Below are positions 15,673 to 23,822 of a DNA stretch of 64,000 nucleotides, one piece after another. Within the stretch, counting starts at the first letter, position 1, and every line of letters starts with the position of its first letter. Origin of the DNA: Rhizobium sp. AQ_MP (GTDB lineage: Bacteria > Pseudomonadota > Alphaproteobacteria > Rhizobiales > Rhizobiaceae); contig NZ_JACJVI010000003.1 of NCBI RefSeq assembly GCF_014237835.1, positions 413,328-477,327 of the forward strand. The letters are read 5' to 3'. Below the pieces are notes generated by a model. That model was not told the DNA's origin. It did not search any database and worked only from the letters and a program-made list of their open reading frames with translations. A program made the translations under genes and the position numbers.

Positions 15673-16656
15673 TTAGCGGCTGCCGTAGATCCCATCAAGA
15701 ATGCCACCTTCGGCGAAATGCTCCTTCGACACCTTGTCCCAGCCACCAAAGACGTCTTCGACGGTCACCAGGCGGATGTCCGGGAACTGGTTCTTGTACT
15801 CGGCGGCGACCTTCTCGTCATGAACGCGGTGGCCGAATTCGGCGGCGATCTTCTGCCCTTCCGGCGAATAGAGGAAACCGAGATACTTCTTCGCCAGATC
15901 CTGGCTGCCCTTGGCATCGGCCACCTTGTCGACAACGGCGACCGGGAATTCGGCAAGCAGGCTGACCGAGGGCACGACCTGCTGGAACTTGTCGGAGCCG
16001 TACTGCTTCTCGATCGCCTTGGTCTCGGCCTCGAAGGTGATGATGACGTCGCCGATTTCGCGCTCGACAAAGGTGGTCGTGGCGGCGCGGCCTCCGGTGT
16101 CGAAGACCGGCACGTTGTCGAAGATCTTGTCGACGAATTCCGTCACCTTGGCCTCATCGCCGGCGAACTTCTCCATCGCATAGGCCGTTGCCGCGAGATA
16201 GGTGTAGCGGGCATTGCCCGAGGTCTTCGGGTTGGGGAAGATCACCTGAACGTCGTCACGGGCGAGATCGTCCCAGTCCTTGATGTTCTTCGGATTGCCG
16301 GCGCGCACCAGGAAGGACGGGAAGGAGTAGAAGGGCGAGGCATTGTTGGGGAATTCTGCCTGCCAGCCCTCGTTGATGAAGCCGTTCTTGGCGAGGAATT
16401 CCACGTCCGACACCTGGTTGAAGGTGACGACGTCAGCTTCCAGTCCTTCGACGATGGCGCGCGCCTGGCGCGAGCTGCCGCCATGCGACTGATCGATCGT
16501 CACGCCCGGATTGGCCTTGATGAAGGCTTCGTTCTGGGCCGCGAAGATCTCGCGGGCAATGTCGTAGGAGGCGTTGAGCAGCTTGTCGGCTGCGCTCGCC
16601 GAAAAGGGCAGGGAGAGAGCAGCAAGGGCTGCGCTGACGAGGAGGAGACGTTTCAT
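15673..16656 (-). CDS. sbp: Sulfate ABC transporter periplasmic binding protein
   Basis: The 327-residue protein starts with a Sec signal peptide (MKRLLLVSAALAALSLPFSA, cleavage after ASA near residue 22) and continues as a periplasmic sulfate/thiosulfate-binding protein. The segment DQSHGGSSRQARAIVEGL is the classic first signature of the Sbp/CysP family, which ligates sulfate through main-chain NH groups. The start at 16656 has GGAGGAGAC upstream and skips 29 unrelated in-frame codons. It is first in the cys operon, the usual place for the most highly expressed component. Whether it prefers sulfate or thiosulfate cannot be read here. Confidence 0.94.
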   Translation of the reverse strand: MKRLLLVSAALAALSLPFSASAADKLLNASYDIAREIFAAQNEAFIKANPGVTIDQSHGGSSRQARAIVEGLEADVVTFNQVSDVEFLAKNGFINEGWQAEFPNNASPFYSFPSFLVRAGNPKNIKDWDDLARDDVQVIFPNPKTSGNARYTYLAATAYAMEKFAGDEAKVTEFVDKIFDNVPVFDTGGRAATTTFVEREIGDVIITFEAETKAIEKQYGSDKFQQVVPSVSLLAEFPVAVVDKVADAKGSQDLAKKYLGFLYSPEGQKIAAEFGHRVHDEKVAAEYKNQFPDIRLVTVEDVFGGWDKVSKEHFAEGGILDGIYGSR

Positions 16657-16801
16657 GACTGTGTGCTCCGGGATGCGGGGGGATCTGCGATTGCCCCGCA
16701 AATTAGAGGGTCGGCCCGTCTCTTCCGAGGAATGGCCGACCAATCATCACCCGGAGGGGCGAATATCTTTTCGCTGGATGGTCCCGGATCGAAATGCCCC
16801 G

Positions 16802-17683
16802 TCAGCGGGTCGGGACCGGCACTTCGCCGCGATAGTCGTAGAAGCCGCGGCCGGACTTGCGACCCAGCCAGCCGGCCTCGACATATTTCACCAGAAGCGG
16901 GCAGGGGCGGTATTTCGAATCCGCCAGTCCGTCATGCAGCACCTGCATGATCGAGAGGCAGGTGTCGAGACCGATGAAATCGGCGAGCTGCAGCGGGCCC
17001 ATGGGATGGTTGGCGCCGAGCTTCATCGCCGTGTCGATCGCCTCGACCGAGCCGACGCCTTCATAAAGCGTGTAGATCGCCTCGTTGATCATCGGAAGCA
17101 GGATGCGGTTGACGATGAAGGCCGGGAAGTCCTCGGCCACCGTGATCGTCTTGTCGAGCGAGGAAACGAATTCCTTGGCCGTGGTGAAGGTCGTTTCCTC
17201 GGTTGCTATGCCGCGCACGAGTTCGACCAGCTTCATCACCGGGACCGGATTCATGAAATGGATGCCCATGAAACGCTCCGGCCGGTCGGTGGCGGAGGCC
17301 AGGCGGGTAATCGAGAGCGAGGAGGTGTTGGTCGCCAGCAGCGCCTCGGGCTTCAGCACCGGGCAGAGCGTCGCGAAGATCTTGCGCTTGACCTGCTCGT
17401 CCTCGGTCGCCGCCTCGATCACGAGATCCGACGGGGCGAGGTCATTGATGTCGGCGGAGCCGGAAATCAGGGCGAGCGCCTGTTTGCGCTGTTCGTCGGT
17501 GATCTTGCCGTTGGTGACCTGGCGGGCGAGATTACCGTTGATCGTAGCGAGACCCGCCTCGATCCGCTCCTTGGACAGGTCGTAGATCGTGACCTTGTAG
17601 CCGGCGGCGGCGGAAACCTGGGCAATGCCGCAACCCATTTGGCCGGCACCCACGACACCCACATTGCTGATCTTGTCCGTCAT
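16802..17683 (-). CDS. hbdA: 3-hydroxybutyryl-CoA dehydrogenase
   Basis: The 293-residue enzyme oxidises 3-hydroxyacyl-CoA with NAD(P). It has the N-terminal Rossmann motif GAGQMGCGIA (about 11-20), the catalytic histidine in MGIHFMNPVP, and the C-terminal helical dimer domain ending in KSGRGFYDY. The start at 17683 has GAGGAG 8-13 bases upstream; an ATG five codons earlier lacks this. It follows etfA by 139 bp on the same strand, linking beta-oxidation or polyhydroxybutyrate-type metabolism with the electron transfer flavoprotein. The reverse reaction in an acetoacetyl-CoA route is equally possible. Confidence 0.93.
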   Translation of the reverse strand: MTDKISNVGVVGAGQMGCGIAQVSAAAGYKVTIYDLSKERIEAGLATINGNLARQVTNGKITDEQRKQALALISGSADINDLAPSDLVIEAATEDEQVKRKIFATLCPVLKPEALLATNTSSLSITRLASATDRPERFMGIHFMNPVPVMKLVELVRGIATEETTFTTAKEFVSSLDKTITVAEDFPAFIVNRILLPMINEAIYTLYEGVGSVEAIDTAMKLGANHPMGPLQLADFIGLDTCLSIMQVLHDGLADSKYRPCPLLVKYVEAGWLGRKSGRGFYDYRGEVPVPTR

Positions 17684-17822
17684 CGCCTTGCTCCTCACCC
17701 GTTCCAGTCTTCACGCACGAAATGGCACCCAAGAAAATGCCGGACCCGCTTGCGCGGACCCGGCTGATTGATAGACCGCCAAGGGTCCTTTGACCAGTGC
17801 TTTCGCAGCTGCGAAATGCCGA

Positions 17823-18758
17823 TCAGAGCGCCTTCTCGAGCTCCGGCAGGGCTTCGAAGATGTCGGCGACGAGGCCGTAGTCGGCGACCTGGAAGATCGG
17901 GGCTTCCTCATCCTTGTTGATCGCGACGATGACCTTACTGTCCTTCATGCCGGCGAGATGCTGGATCGCGCCCGAGATGCCGCAGGCGATATAGAGCTGC
18001 GGGGCGACGACCTTGCCGGTCTGGCCGACCTGCCAGTCGTTCGGCGCGTAGCCGGCATCGACGGCCGCGCGGGAGGCACCGACGGCGGCACCGAGCTTGT
18101 CGGCCACGGGCAGGATGACTTCCTGGAACTTTTCCGAGGAACCGAGTGCGCGGCCACCGGAAATGATGATCTTGGCCGAGGCCAGTTCCGGACGGTCGGA
18201 CGAGGACAGCGCGTCAGAGACGTGGCTGGAAACGCCCGGGTTTGCAGCCGCTGCGATGGTCTCCACGGAGGCCGAACCACCTTCACCGGCAGCGGCGAAG
18301 GAGGCGGTGCGGACGGTGATCACCTTCTTGGCATCGGTCGACTGCACGGTCTGGATGGCGTTGCCGGCATAGATCGGACGCTTGAAGGTATCTGCCGAGA
18401 CGACCTCGATGATTTCAGACACCTGCATCACGTCGAGCAGGGCAGCCACGCGCGGCATGACATTTTTGCCGACGGAGGTCGCAGACGCAATGATCGTGTC
18501 ATAGGAGCCAGCGAGCGAAACGATGAGGGCCGCCAGCGGCTCGGCCAGATTGTTGGCGAGCGAAGCATCGTCGGCGAGCAGCACCTTGGAGACGCCCGAG
18601 AGCTTGGCAGCGGCATCGGCGGCAGCCTTGGCACCCGAGCCGGCGACCAGCACATGCACGTCGCCACCGATCTTGGTCGCGGCCGTCAGGGCCTTCGCGG
18701 TCTGTTCGGAGACGGTCGCGTTGTCGTGTTCTGCGAGAAGAAGAATAGCCATTTTCAA
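17823..18758 (-). CDS. etfA: Electron transfer flavoprotein subunit alpha
   Basis: This is a 311-residue ETF alpha subunit. The C-terminal FAD-binding domain shows [11 protein letters not shown], the [19 protein letters not shown] segment and [12 protein letters not shown], all diagnostic of the family. With EtfB it accepts electrons from acyl-CoA dehydrogenases and passes them to ETF:quinone oxidoreductase. The gene starts 133 bp after etfB, and that gap is almost filled by a palindromic repeat (18780-18890), unlike the short etfB-etfA gaps usual in proteobacteria. The length is normal. Confidence 0.96.
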   Translation of the reverse strand: MKMAILLLAEHDNATVSEQTAKALTAATKIGGDVHVLVAGSGAKAAADAAAKLSGVSKVLLADDASLANNLAEPLAALIVSLAGSYDTIIASATSVGKNVMPRVAALLDVMQVSEIIEVVSADTFKRPIYAGNAIQTVQSTDAKKVITVRTASFAAAGEGGSASVETIAAAANPGVSSHVSDALSSSDRPELASAKIIISGGRALGSSEKFQEVILPVADKLGAAVGASRAAVDAGYAPNDWQVGQTGKVVAPQLYIACGISGAIQHLAGMKDSKVIVAINKDEEAPIFQVADYGLVADIFEALPELEKAL

Positions 18759-18779
18759 TCCTCGAATTTGAGTTTCGTG

Positions 18780-18890
18780 GAAATCCGTCAGGCCCAGCCG
18801 AAAAGGGTGGGGTGCGAGAACCGGAGCGGAGCGTACGTGAGCACCGGAAGCGCAGCGACCCGCCCTTTGCAGGCGGGCCTCACGGATTTC
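18780..18890. repeat. Palindromic intergenic element between etfB and etfA
   Basis: The ends GAAATCCGTCAGGCCC (18780-18795) and GGGCCTCACGGATTTC (18875-18890) form a 16-bp inverted repeat with one mismatch. Inside are a CCCGCC/GGCGGG hairpin and GAGCGGAGCGTACGTGAGC, a motif I recall from dispersed repeats in rhizobial genomes. The element starts one base after the etfB stop. It resembles RIME- or REP-type elements. Confidence 0.65.
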
Positions 18891-18891
18891 A

Positions 18892-19641
18892 TTACAATAC
18901 GCCGGCTTCGTTCTTAAGCTTGTCGACCAGTTCGGCGACGCTCTTCACCTTGATGCCCGCCTTGCGGCCACCCGGCTCCTCGGTCTTCAGAACCTTCAGG
19001 CGCGGGGCGACGTCGACGCCGAAGTCGGCAGGCGACTTCTTGTCGAGCGGCTTCTTCTTGGCCTTCATGATGTTCGGCAGCGAGGCATAACGCGGCTCGT
19101 TCAGGCGCAGGTCGGTGGTGACGATCGCAGGGAGCTTCACGTCGATGGTCTGCAGGCCGCCGTCAACTTCGCGGGTCACGGTCGCCTTGTCGGCGCCGAG
19201 CTCGAGCTTGGAGGCAAACGTCGCCTGGCCCCAGCCGAGCAGAGCCGCCAGCATCTGGCCGGTCTGGTTCGAATCGTCGTCGATCGCCTGCTTGCCGACA
19301 ATGACGAGGCCCGGAGCCTCAGCCTCGACCACGCCCTTCAGGAGCTTGGCGACGGCAAGCGGCTCGACGGTTTCCTCGGTCTCGATGAGGATGCCGCGGT
19401 CGGCGCCCATGGCGAGTGCGGTGCGCAGAGTTTCCTCGGCCTTGGCCGGGCCGATCGAAACGACAACCACTTCCTCGGCCTTGCCGGCTTCCTTCAGCCG
19501 CAGGGCTTCTTCGACGGAGATCTCGTCGAAGGGGTTCATGGACATCTTGACGTTGGCGAGCTCTACGCCGGAACCATCAGGCTTGACGCGGATCTTGACG
19601 TTGTAATCCACAACCCGCTTGACTGGGACGAGTATCTTCAT
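18892..19641 (-). CDS. etfB: Electron transfer flavoprotein subunit beta
   Basis: The 249-residue ETF beta subunit binds AMP and completes the flavoprotein heterodimer. The signature from [21 protein letters not shown] onward is present (about residues 116-136), and the start [17 protein letters not shown] is typical. The start has GAGAGGAAC upstream. The 5' region carries a candidate promoter and a MerR/LiuR-like palindrome at 19777-19792, about 136 bp before the start. It is the first gene of etfB-etfA-(hbdA). Confidence 0.96.
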   Translation of the reverse strand: MKILVPVKRVVDYNVKIRVKPDGSGVELANVKMSMNPFDEISVEEALRLKEAGKAEEVVVVSIGPAKAEETLRTALAMGADRGILIETEETVEPLAVAKLLKGVVEAEAPGLVIVGKQAIDDDSNQTGQMLAALLGWGQATFASKLELGADKATVTREVDGGLQTIDVKLPAIVTTDLRLNEPRYASLPNIMKAKKKPLDKKSPADFGVDVAPRLKVLKTEEPGGRKAGIKVKSVAELVDKLKNEAGVL

Positions 19642-19776
19642 GGGTTCCTCTCTTCAAATCTTCCGCCGGAAAATGCGCCCTGATGCGCTCCGCCGGTTGT
19701 CGATTGGCGACATCGATACGCATTTTTTCCCCAAACACAACGATCGATGCTGTTTGGTTGGCAGCAATAAGTTACG

Positions 19777-19792
19777 TTGACGTTCACGTCAA
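19777..19792 (-). promoter_or_regulatory. LiuR-like operator overlapping a candidate etfB promoter
   Basis: TTGACGT-TC-ACGTCAA is a palindrome with 7-bp arms and a 2-bp centre. It resembles the operator of LiuR, a MerR-family regulator of leucine/isovalerate and fatty-acid oxidation genes in proteobacteria. On the minus strand its left arm doubles as a -35 element (TTGACG), with CTTATT 16 bases downstream as a possible -10. That overlap is how MerR-type operators work. The regulator's gene is not in this window. Confidence 0.5.
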
Positions 19793-19815
19793 TACGCTGG
19801 ACCCGCGACCTGTTG

Positions 19816-20673
19816 TCATCGTCCCCAGTGGGTGACCTTGCGGATCGGCTGCTGCGCCGGGGCTTGCGTCGATAACTCCCTGTCATCGATCAGCTCCTTG
19901 TCCGAGTTTCCAGTCGGCCTTTGTCCCCAGGGACCGAGTGGTGCCACGTCGACCGAGACCGCCTCATGCTGCACGGCGCGCGGCGTCACAATCGCGCGAT
20001 CGAAGAGGGGTACACCGGGACGTCGCAAAAAGAGCACCAGGATCGCACCGGCGATGATGCCGCCGACATGGGCACCCCAGGAGACATTGCTGTCACCGTC
20101 GATCACCAGCATGACGAATTGCTGGCCCACCCAGAAGAGAAGCGGAATGAAGGCGGGCAGCGGCAGGGGAAAGCGCATGAAGACCAGCACCCAGACGCGC
20201 ACCTTCGGGTGCAGCATCAGATAGGCCGCCACCACGCCCGACACCGCTCCCGATGCCCCGATCAGCGGGGCCTCGCTCGTTGGCATCAGAAGGCCATGGG
20301 CGAGCGCTCCGGCTGCAGCACAGGCAAGGTAGAAGAACAGGAACTTCAAGTGGCCCATGGCATCCTCGACATTGTCGCCGAAGACCCAGAGGAAGAGCAT
20401 GTTGGACCCCAGATGAAGCCAGCTTCCATGTAGGAAGGAATAGGTGATGTAGGTCGCGCCCTCCGGGACCAAGACCAGCGACGGATCGAGCGTCGCGCCC
20501 CCCAGCGGAATTGCGGGGATGAAGCCGAGCCCGTAGACGCTGAGTTCATAAGCCGCATCCGGCACGAGACTCGCCAGCGCATAGGACAAGACATTCGCGA
20601 GGATCAGCCCCAGCGTCACATATTGCTTGCGAATGTACTTCAGCGCGTTTCGGTCATGCAGGGGTATAAACAT
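19816..20673 (-). CDS. Rhomboid family intramembrane serine protease
   Basis: The 285-residue protein has six or seven membrane helices between residues 18 and 215 and a hydrophilic C-terminal tail of about 65 residues. The catalytic serine is in GASG (Ser141), the catalytic histidine in WGAHVGG (His202), and the oxyanion-side motif HLGSN at 87-91 is intact, so it is expected to be active. Rhomboids cleave substrates within the membrane; the targets are unknown here. It sits downstream of the repeat block and 174 bp upstream of etfB on the same strand, with no evident functional link. Confidence 0.9.
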   Translation of the reverse strand: MFIPLHDRNALKYIRKQYVTLGLILANVLSYALASLVPDAAYELSVYGLGFIPAIPLGGATLDPSLVLVPEGATYITYSFLHGSWLHLGSNMLFLWVFGDNVEDAMGHLKFLFFYLACAAAGALAHGLLMPTSEAPLIGASGAVSGVVAAYLMLHPKVRVWVLVFMRFPLPLPAFIPLLFWVGQQFVMLVIDGDSNVSWGAHVGGIIAGAILVLFLRRPGVPLFDRAIVTPRAVQHEAVSVDVAPLGPWGQRPTGNSDKELIDDRELSTQAPAQQPIRKVTHWGR

Positions 20674-20759
20674 CGCGCCTCGTCGGGTTCGCCGGTGGTC
20701 GGGTGGGCGATGCTAGCGCAGGTTTTGGGATGGGGACAGGGGGAAGAGGCGAGCGGTTC

Positions 20760-20967
20760 CCCTCTCCCCCTTGTGGGAGAGGCTTCGGCCACCGCTCCGA
20801 AGTCTCCCCCACCAAGGAGGAGATGGGCGTCGCGCAAGACGCAACCGCCCCTCATTACCCGTCGCCTCCGCCCCTCATCCGCCTGCCGGCACCTTCTCCC
20901 CGCAAGCGGGGAGAAGGCCGAGACGGCCGATGCTTGCGCCCCCCTCTCCCCGCCCGCGGGGAGAGGG
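20760..20967. repeat. Cluster of perfect GC-rich hairpins
   Basis: Three near-identical pyrimidine/purine hairpins occur here: CCTCTCCC/GGGAGAGG at 20760-20781, a 12-bp stem CCTTCTCCCCGC with an AA loop at 20892-20917, and a 12-bp stem CCCTCTCCCCGC with a CC loop at 20942-20967. They are typical of rhizobial palindromic intergenic repeats. No gene is present between 20674 and 22094. Confidence 0.75.
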
Positions 20968-21117
20968 CAGGGTGAGGGGCAAAGCCGCGAATTCGGCGCC
21001 CTCTCCCGAAAAAAGGGGGGACGACTTTCAAAAATCCCCCAACAAAATCAACAAAAAATCTTTTTTCCGTCCCCGCCCATTTCCACCCCCTTAGAATCAT
21101 CGCTGTCCCGCCCTCGG

Positions 21118-21640
21118 ATACACCTGACGATGCGATGTCAGGCGAGGCGGGCCGGCGCCGGGGTGGAGGGTTGTCGCAGACCTAAAACCCCGGCCCGCTG
21201 CAACGGTCTCCCTCCGGACGAGGGGCTGGATACGAAGGTAACGGGGTCGGATGCGCCCAGAACCTGGATACCCTGATCGGAAGGACGTGCCTCAGAGGCA
21301 CACAGACAAGGCGCCCGCGCTGTCGCGAACATCCAGACAGCGGGGCGAAACAAACGGCGGGGATGAGGACCGAGGTCGCAAATGACCAAGGCCCCATCCC
21401 CCGGGCGAGGGTCCCGGTCGGAATGGTGCACCATCCGGCGGGAACCTCCCGGGCCACCGGCCAGGCTCTGGCAGACATTCCCACGGGAGGACTCTGCCAC
21501 AGCCGGACCCGCGCCCGGTCGACGTTGGGACTCACGTTTCAACGCCCGTCGCCGCCTTGCCAGAGAGACGCATGCAGCGGGAATAGACGCCGAACGGGGC
21601 GCCGGAAGGAGCCACATACATACTTAGACAGGTTGCTTCT
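21118..21640. other. Unexplained stem-loop-rich GC block, possible RNA
   Basis: No credible ORF is present, yet the sequence is full of matched arms: CCTGAC/GTCAGG (21123-21142), CCGGGGT/ACCCCGG (21158-21193), GTGCCTCAGAGGCAC (21287-21301), CGCTGTC/GACAGCG (21318-21342), the 12-bp palindrome ATGGTGCACCAT (21423-21434), and 12-nt arms with one mismatch (21464-21475 and 21493-21504). I find no tmRNA tag, RNase P core, SRP RNA or group II intron domain V. It may be a structured RNA or a decayed insertion. The open frame on the minus strand (21138-21617) has no ribosome binding site and a spurious-looking composition. Confidence 0.4.
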
Positions 21641-21750
21641 GGCGCCTCGTCCGATCCCTCGGGTCAAGCCCGAGGACAAGTTTCCAGCCACCCGGAGGGA
21701 GATGATCCCGACCGGGGGCGAAGCTTGGGCTTTTTGACATCGACAGATCA

Positions 21751-21863
21751 CCCTCACCCTGAGGCGCCCGACCGCGTCGGGCCTCGAAGGGCGAGGCCAG
21801 AGGTGGATCAAAGCGGAAGGATGCTTCGAGGCCCGCGCTTCACGCGGGCACCTCAGCATGAGG
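21751..21863. repeat. Palindromic intergenic repeat, CCCTCA...TGAGGG type
   Basis: The ends CCCTCACCCTGAGGCGCCC and GGGCACCTCAGCATGAGGG are imperfect inverted copies (16 of 19 bases). The internal part contains matched GGGCCTCGAAGG and CTTCGAGGCCC arms. I recognise this as a dispersed Rhizobiales intergenic element; its copy number cannot be checked here. Confidence 0.65.
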
Positions 21864-21888
21864 GAGCCGAAGTGCTCGCGGCGGCCTA

Positions 21889-22083
21889 TCTCCCCCCTTG
21901 CGGGGGAGAAAGCGAAATCGAGAAATTGGCCCGATCAGGGCCAAACCTCAGATTTCGCAAGAGGGGGGCTCGGTAAGATGAGCACCAACGCAACGTTGCC
22001 CCTCTCCAGGAAAATCTGAAGTTTAGGCGGCTTGCGCTCGCCTAAGCCTTCGATTTTCCGTTCTCCCCCGCAAGGGGGGGAGA
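21889..22083. repeat. 195-bp element with about 33-bp inverted ends
   Basis: The left end (TCTCCCCCCTTGCGGGGGAG, continuing to 21921) and the right end (22050-22083) are imperfect inverted copies. Inside are the palindromes TTGGCCCgatcAGGGCCAA and TAGGCGGCTTGCGCTCGCCTA. The element ends 11 bp before the stop codon of the cobalamin adenosyltransferase. Size and structure resemble a MITE or mosaic repeat; no target-site duplication is obvious. Confidence 0.65.
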
Positions 22084-22094
22084 AATGCTACTGC

Positions 22095-22673
22095 CTACCT
22101 ATTCTTCCCCGGCACCCACAGAATATCCGCCCGACCACCATCATTCGCGTGCCGCGCTGCGATGAACAGAAAATCCGACAGACGGTTCACGTATTTCAGC
22201 GCCGGTTCGCCGACTTCCTCGCCGTCGAAACGGGAGAGTTCGACCATGATGCGTTCGGCACGCCGCGCGGTGGTGCGGGCGAGGTGCAGATAGGCGGCGG
22301 CCGGTGTGCCGCCGGGCAGGATGAAGGATTTGAGCGGGTCGAGATCGGCGTTCAGCTGGTCGATCTCGTTTTCGATCCGGTCCACCTGCGCCTCGATCAC
22401 GCGCAGCGGTTCGTAGGAGAGAACCTCGCCGGTTTCGGGTGCGGCCAGATCGGCGCCGAGGTCGAAGAGATCGTTCTGGATGCGCATCAGCATGGCGTCG
22501 AGCTCGGGCATCTCGGCCGTATGCAGCCGGGCAATGCCGATCGCCGAATTGGTTTCGTCGATCGTGCCATAGGCATCGACGCGCAGGTCATGCTTCAGGC
22601 GGCGCGGGCCGGTCACGAGTGCCGTGGTGCCGTCGTCGCCGGTGCGGGTGTAGATCTTGTTGAGCTTGACCAT
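22095..22673 (-). CDS. ATP:cob(I)alamin adenosyltransferase, PduO type
   Basis: The 192-residue protein matches PduO/MMAB-type adenosyltransferases, which convert cob(I)alamin to adenosylcobalamin. The ATP-binding N terminus is YTRTGDDGTTALVTG, and the trimer-interface segment DAYGTIDETNSAIG follows at about residues 33-46. The later LPGGTPAAAYLHLARTTARR segment is the second signature. It starts 3 bp after the HIG1-protein gene, so the two are coupled. Adenosylcobalamin is the cofactor of methylmalonyl-CoA mutase, which fits the acyl-CoA genes nearby. Database names for this family vary (pduO, cobO, mmaB), so no symbol is given. Confidence 0.92.
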   Translation of the reverse strand: MVKLNKIYTRTGDDGTTALVTGPRRLKHDLRVDAYGTIDETNSAIGIARLHTAEMPELDAMLMRIQNDLFDLGADLAAPETGEVLSYEPLRVIEAQVDRIENEIDQLNADLDPLKSFILPGGTPAAAYLHLARTTARRAERIMVELSRFDGEEVGEPALKYVNRLSDFLFIAARHANDGGRADILWVPGKNR

Positions 22674-22676
22674 CGA

Positions 22677-22874
22677 TCAGCGTCCCCCGCCGGTCAGCCA
22701 GAGTGTGAGCATGATCAGGGCGATCGCGATCGCCTGAAGCACGATACGGGCCTGCATCAACTTGTTCGAGGTGTTTCCGTCGCCGCCCTTCATCATGTTG
22801 AAGAGGCCTCGGATGAGGACAAGGGCGACAAGCCCCATGACGATGATGGCGAGGACATAGGTGAATGTGGACAT
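22677..22874 (-). CDS. HIG1-domain twin-transmembrane protein
   Basis: A 65-residue protein with two membrane helices (about 5-25 and 43-61) joined by a short loop MMKGGDGNTSNKLMQARIV. This is the layout of the hypoxia-induced HIG1 domain found in many small alphaproteobacterial proteins. Mitochondrial relatives stabilise respiratory supercomplexes; the bacterial role is not established. The gene is tightly coupled with the downstream cobalamin adenosyltransferase (3 bp) and follows the SDR gene by 30 bp. Confidence 0.8.
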   Translation of the reverse strand: MSTFTYVLAIIVMGLVALVLIRGLFNMMKGGDGNTSNKLMQARIVLQAIAIALIMLTLWLTGGGR

Positions 22875-22904
22875 AACGTGGGATGAGCCTTTGTTCGTCG
22901 CCGG

Positions 22905-23729
22905 TCAGTCCAGCGAGCGCATCAGTCGATAGAAGAGGTCGGTCGGCAGCCAGCGCTTGATGAGGGCCCCCTGCTTGGCCGGCTTGGTCACGAGATAATG
23001 TGGGCGGGCGCGCTTGGCGGTCAAGGCATGGATGAGGACTTTGTAGACCGCATCCGGACCGAGCTTGTGGCGGTTGATCGGGCCCGAGCCATCGAGGCGC
23101 GCCAGTTGGCGGCGATAGTCCTCGGCATGCACGGAGTTTTCCAGATCGATCGCCTGGCGGATATGGGTGAGCGCATTGGCGGTGAAGCGGCTTTCGATCG
23201 GCCCCGGCTCGATCAGGCTCACCTGCACGCCGGAGCCTTCGAGCTCCATCCTGAGCGTCAGCGACAGGCCTTCGAGCGCAAATTTCGAGGCCGTATAGGC
23301 GCCGCGCCAGCGATAGGGCACAATGCCGAGGATCGAGGAGCATTGCACGATGCGGCCCTCCCCTTGGGCCCGCATGGCCGGGATCACGCGGCGGGTCAGG
23401 TCGTGCCAGCCGAAGAGATTGGTCTCGAACTGGGCGCGGAGCGCCTCGGTCGGGAGGTCCTCGACGGCGCCGGGCTGGCCATAGGCGCCGTTGTTGAAGA
23501 GCGCATCGAGCCTGCCTCCGGTGCGTTCGAAGACGGTCGCCACAAGCGCCTCGATGCTGGCGGGATCGGTATAATCCATGACCAGGGTCTCGATGCCCTT
23601 GGCCTCAAGCGGCGCCAGATCCTCGGACTTGCGAACCGTTGCAAAGACCCGCCAGCCGTCGCGTTTGAGCGCCTCGGCGCAATGGGCGCCGATGCCGGAG
23701 GAACAACCGGTGACGATGATGCTCTTCAC
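22905..23729 (-). CDS. SDR family oxidoreductase
   Basis: A classical short-chain dehydrogenase of 274 residues. The NAD(P) motif TGCSSGIG is at residues 7-14, a catalytic serine at 131/132, and YTASK (Tyr145, Lys149) completes the triad. The frame extends 61 codons upstream, but the Rossmann fold begins directly after the GTG at 23729, which has GAGG upstream, so that GTG is taken as the start. The extension past the core (about 200-274) resembles the SDR subgroup acting on hydrophobic substrates. The substrate is unknown. It diverges from YihY with 93 bp between starts. Confidence 0.85.
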   Translation of the reverse strand: MKSIIVTGCSSGIGAHCAEALKRDGWRVFATVRKSEDLAPLEAKGIETLVMDYTDPASIEALVATVFERTGGRLDALFNNGAYGQPGAVEDLPTEALRAQFETNLFGWHDLTRRVIPAMRAQGEGRIVQCSSILGIVPYRWRGAYTASKFALEGLSLTLRMELEGSGVQVSLIEPGPIESRFTANALTHIRQAIDLENSVHAEDYRRQLARLDGSGPINRHKLGPDAVYKVLIHALTAKRARPHYLVTKPAKQGALIKRWLPTDLFYRLMRSLD

Positions 23730-23822
23730 GGGGAAAACCTCGCTCTTCCTTTGCAAACCGCGATCGGTTTCCCATATTCGGCCGCAGCCTGCAATCGTAC
23801 CGCGCGTTCTCAAGGAGACTGG

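Noticed and set aside
21138..21617. 159-codon minus-strand open frame in the repeat block
   Set aside because: It has no ribosome binding site, a composition dominated by Ala, Arg, Pro and Ser, and overlaps many palindromes; treated as non-coding until homology is shown.
20674..22094. CRISPR array
   Set aside because: The repeats are inverted, differ from each other and have no regular spacers.
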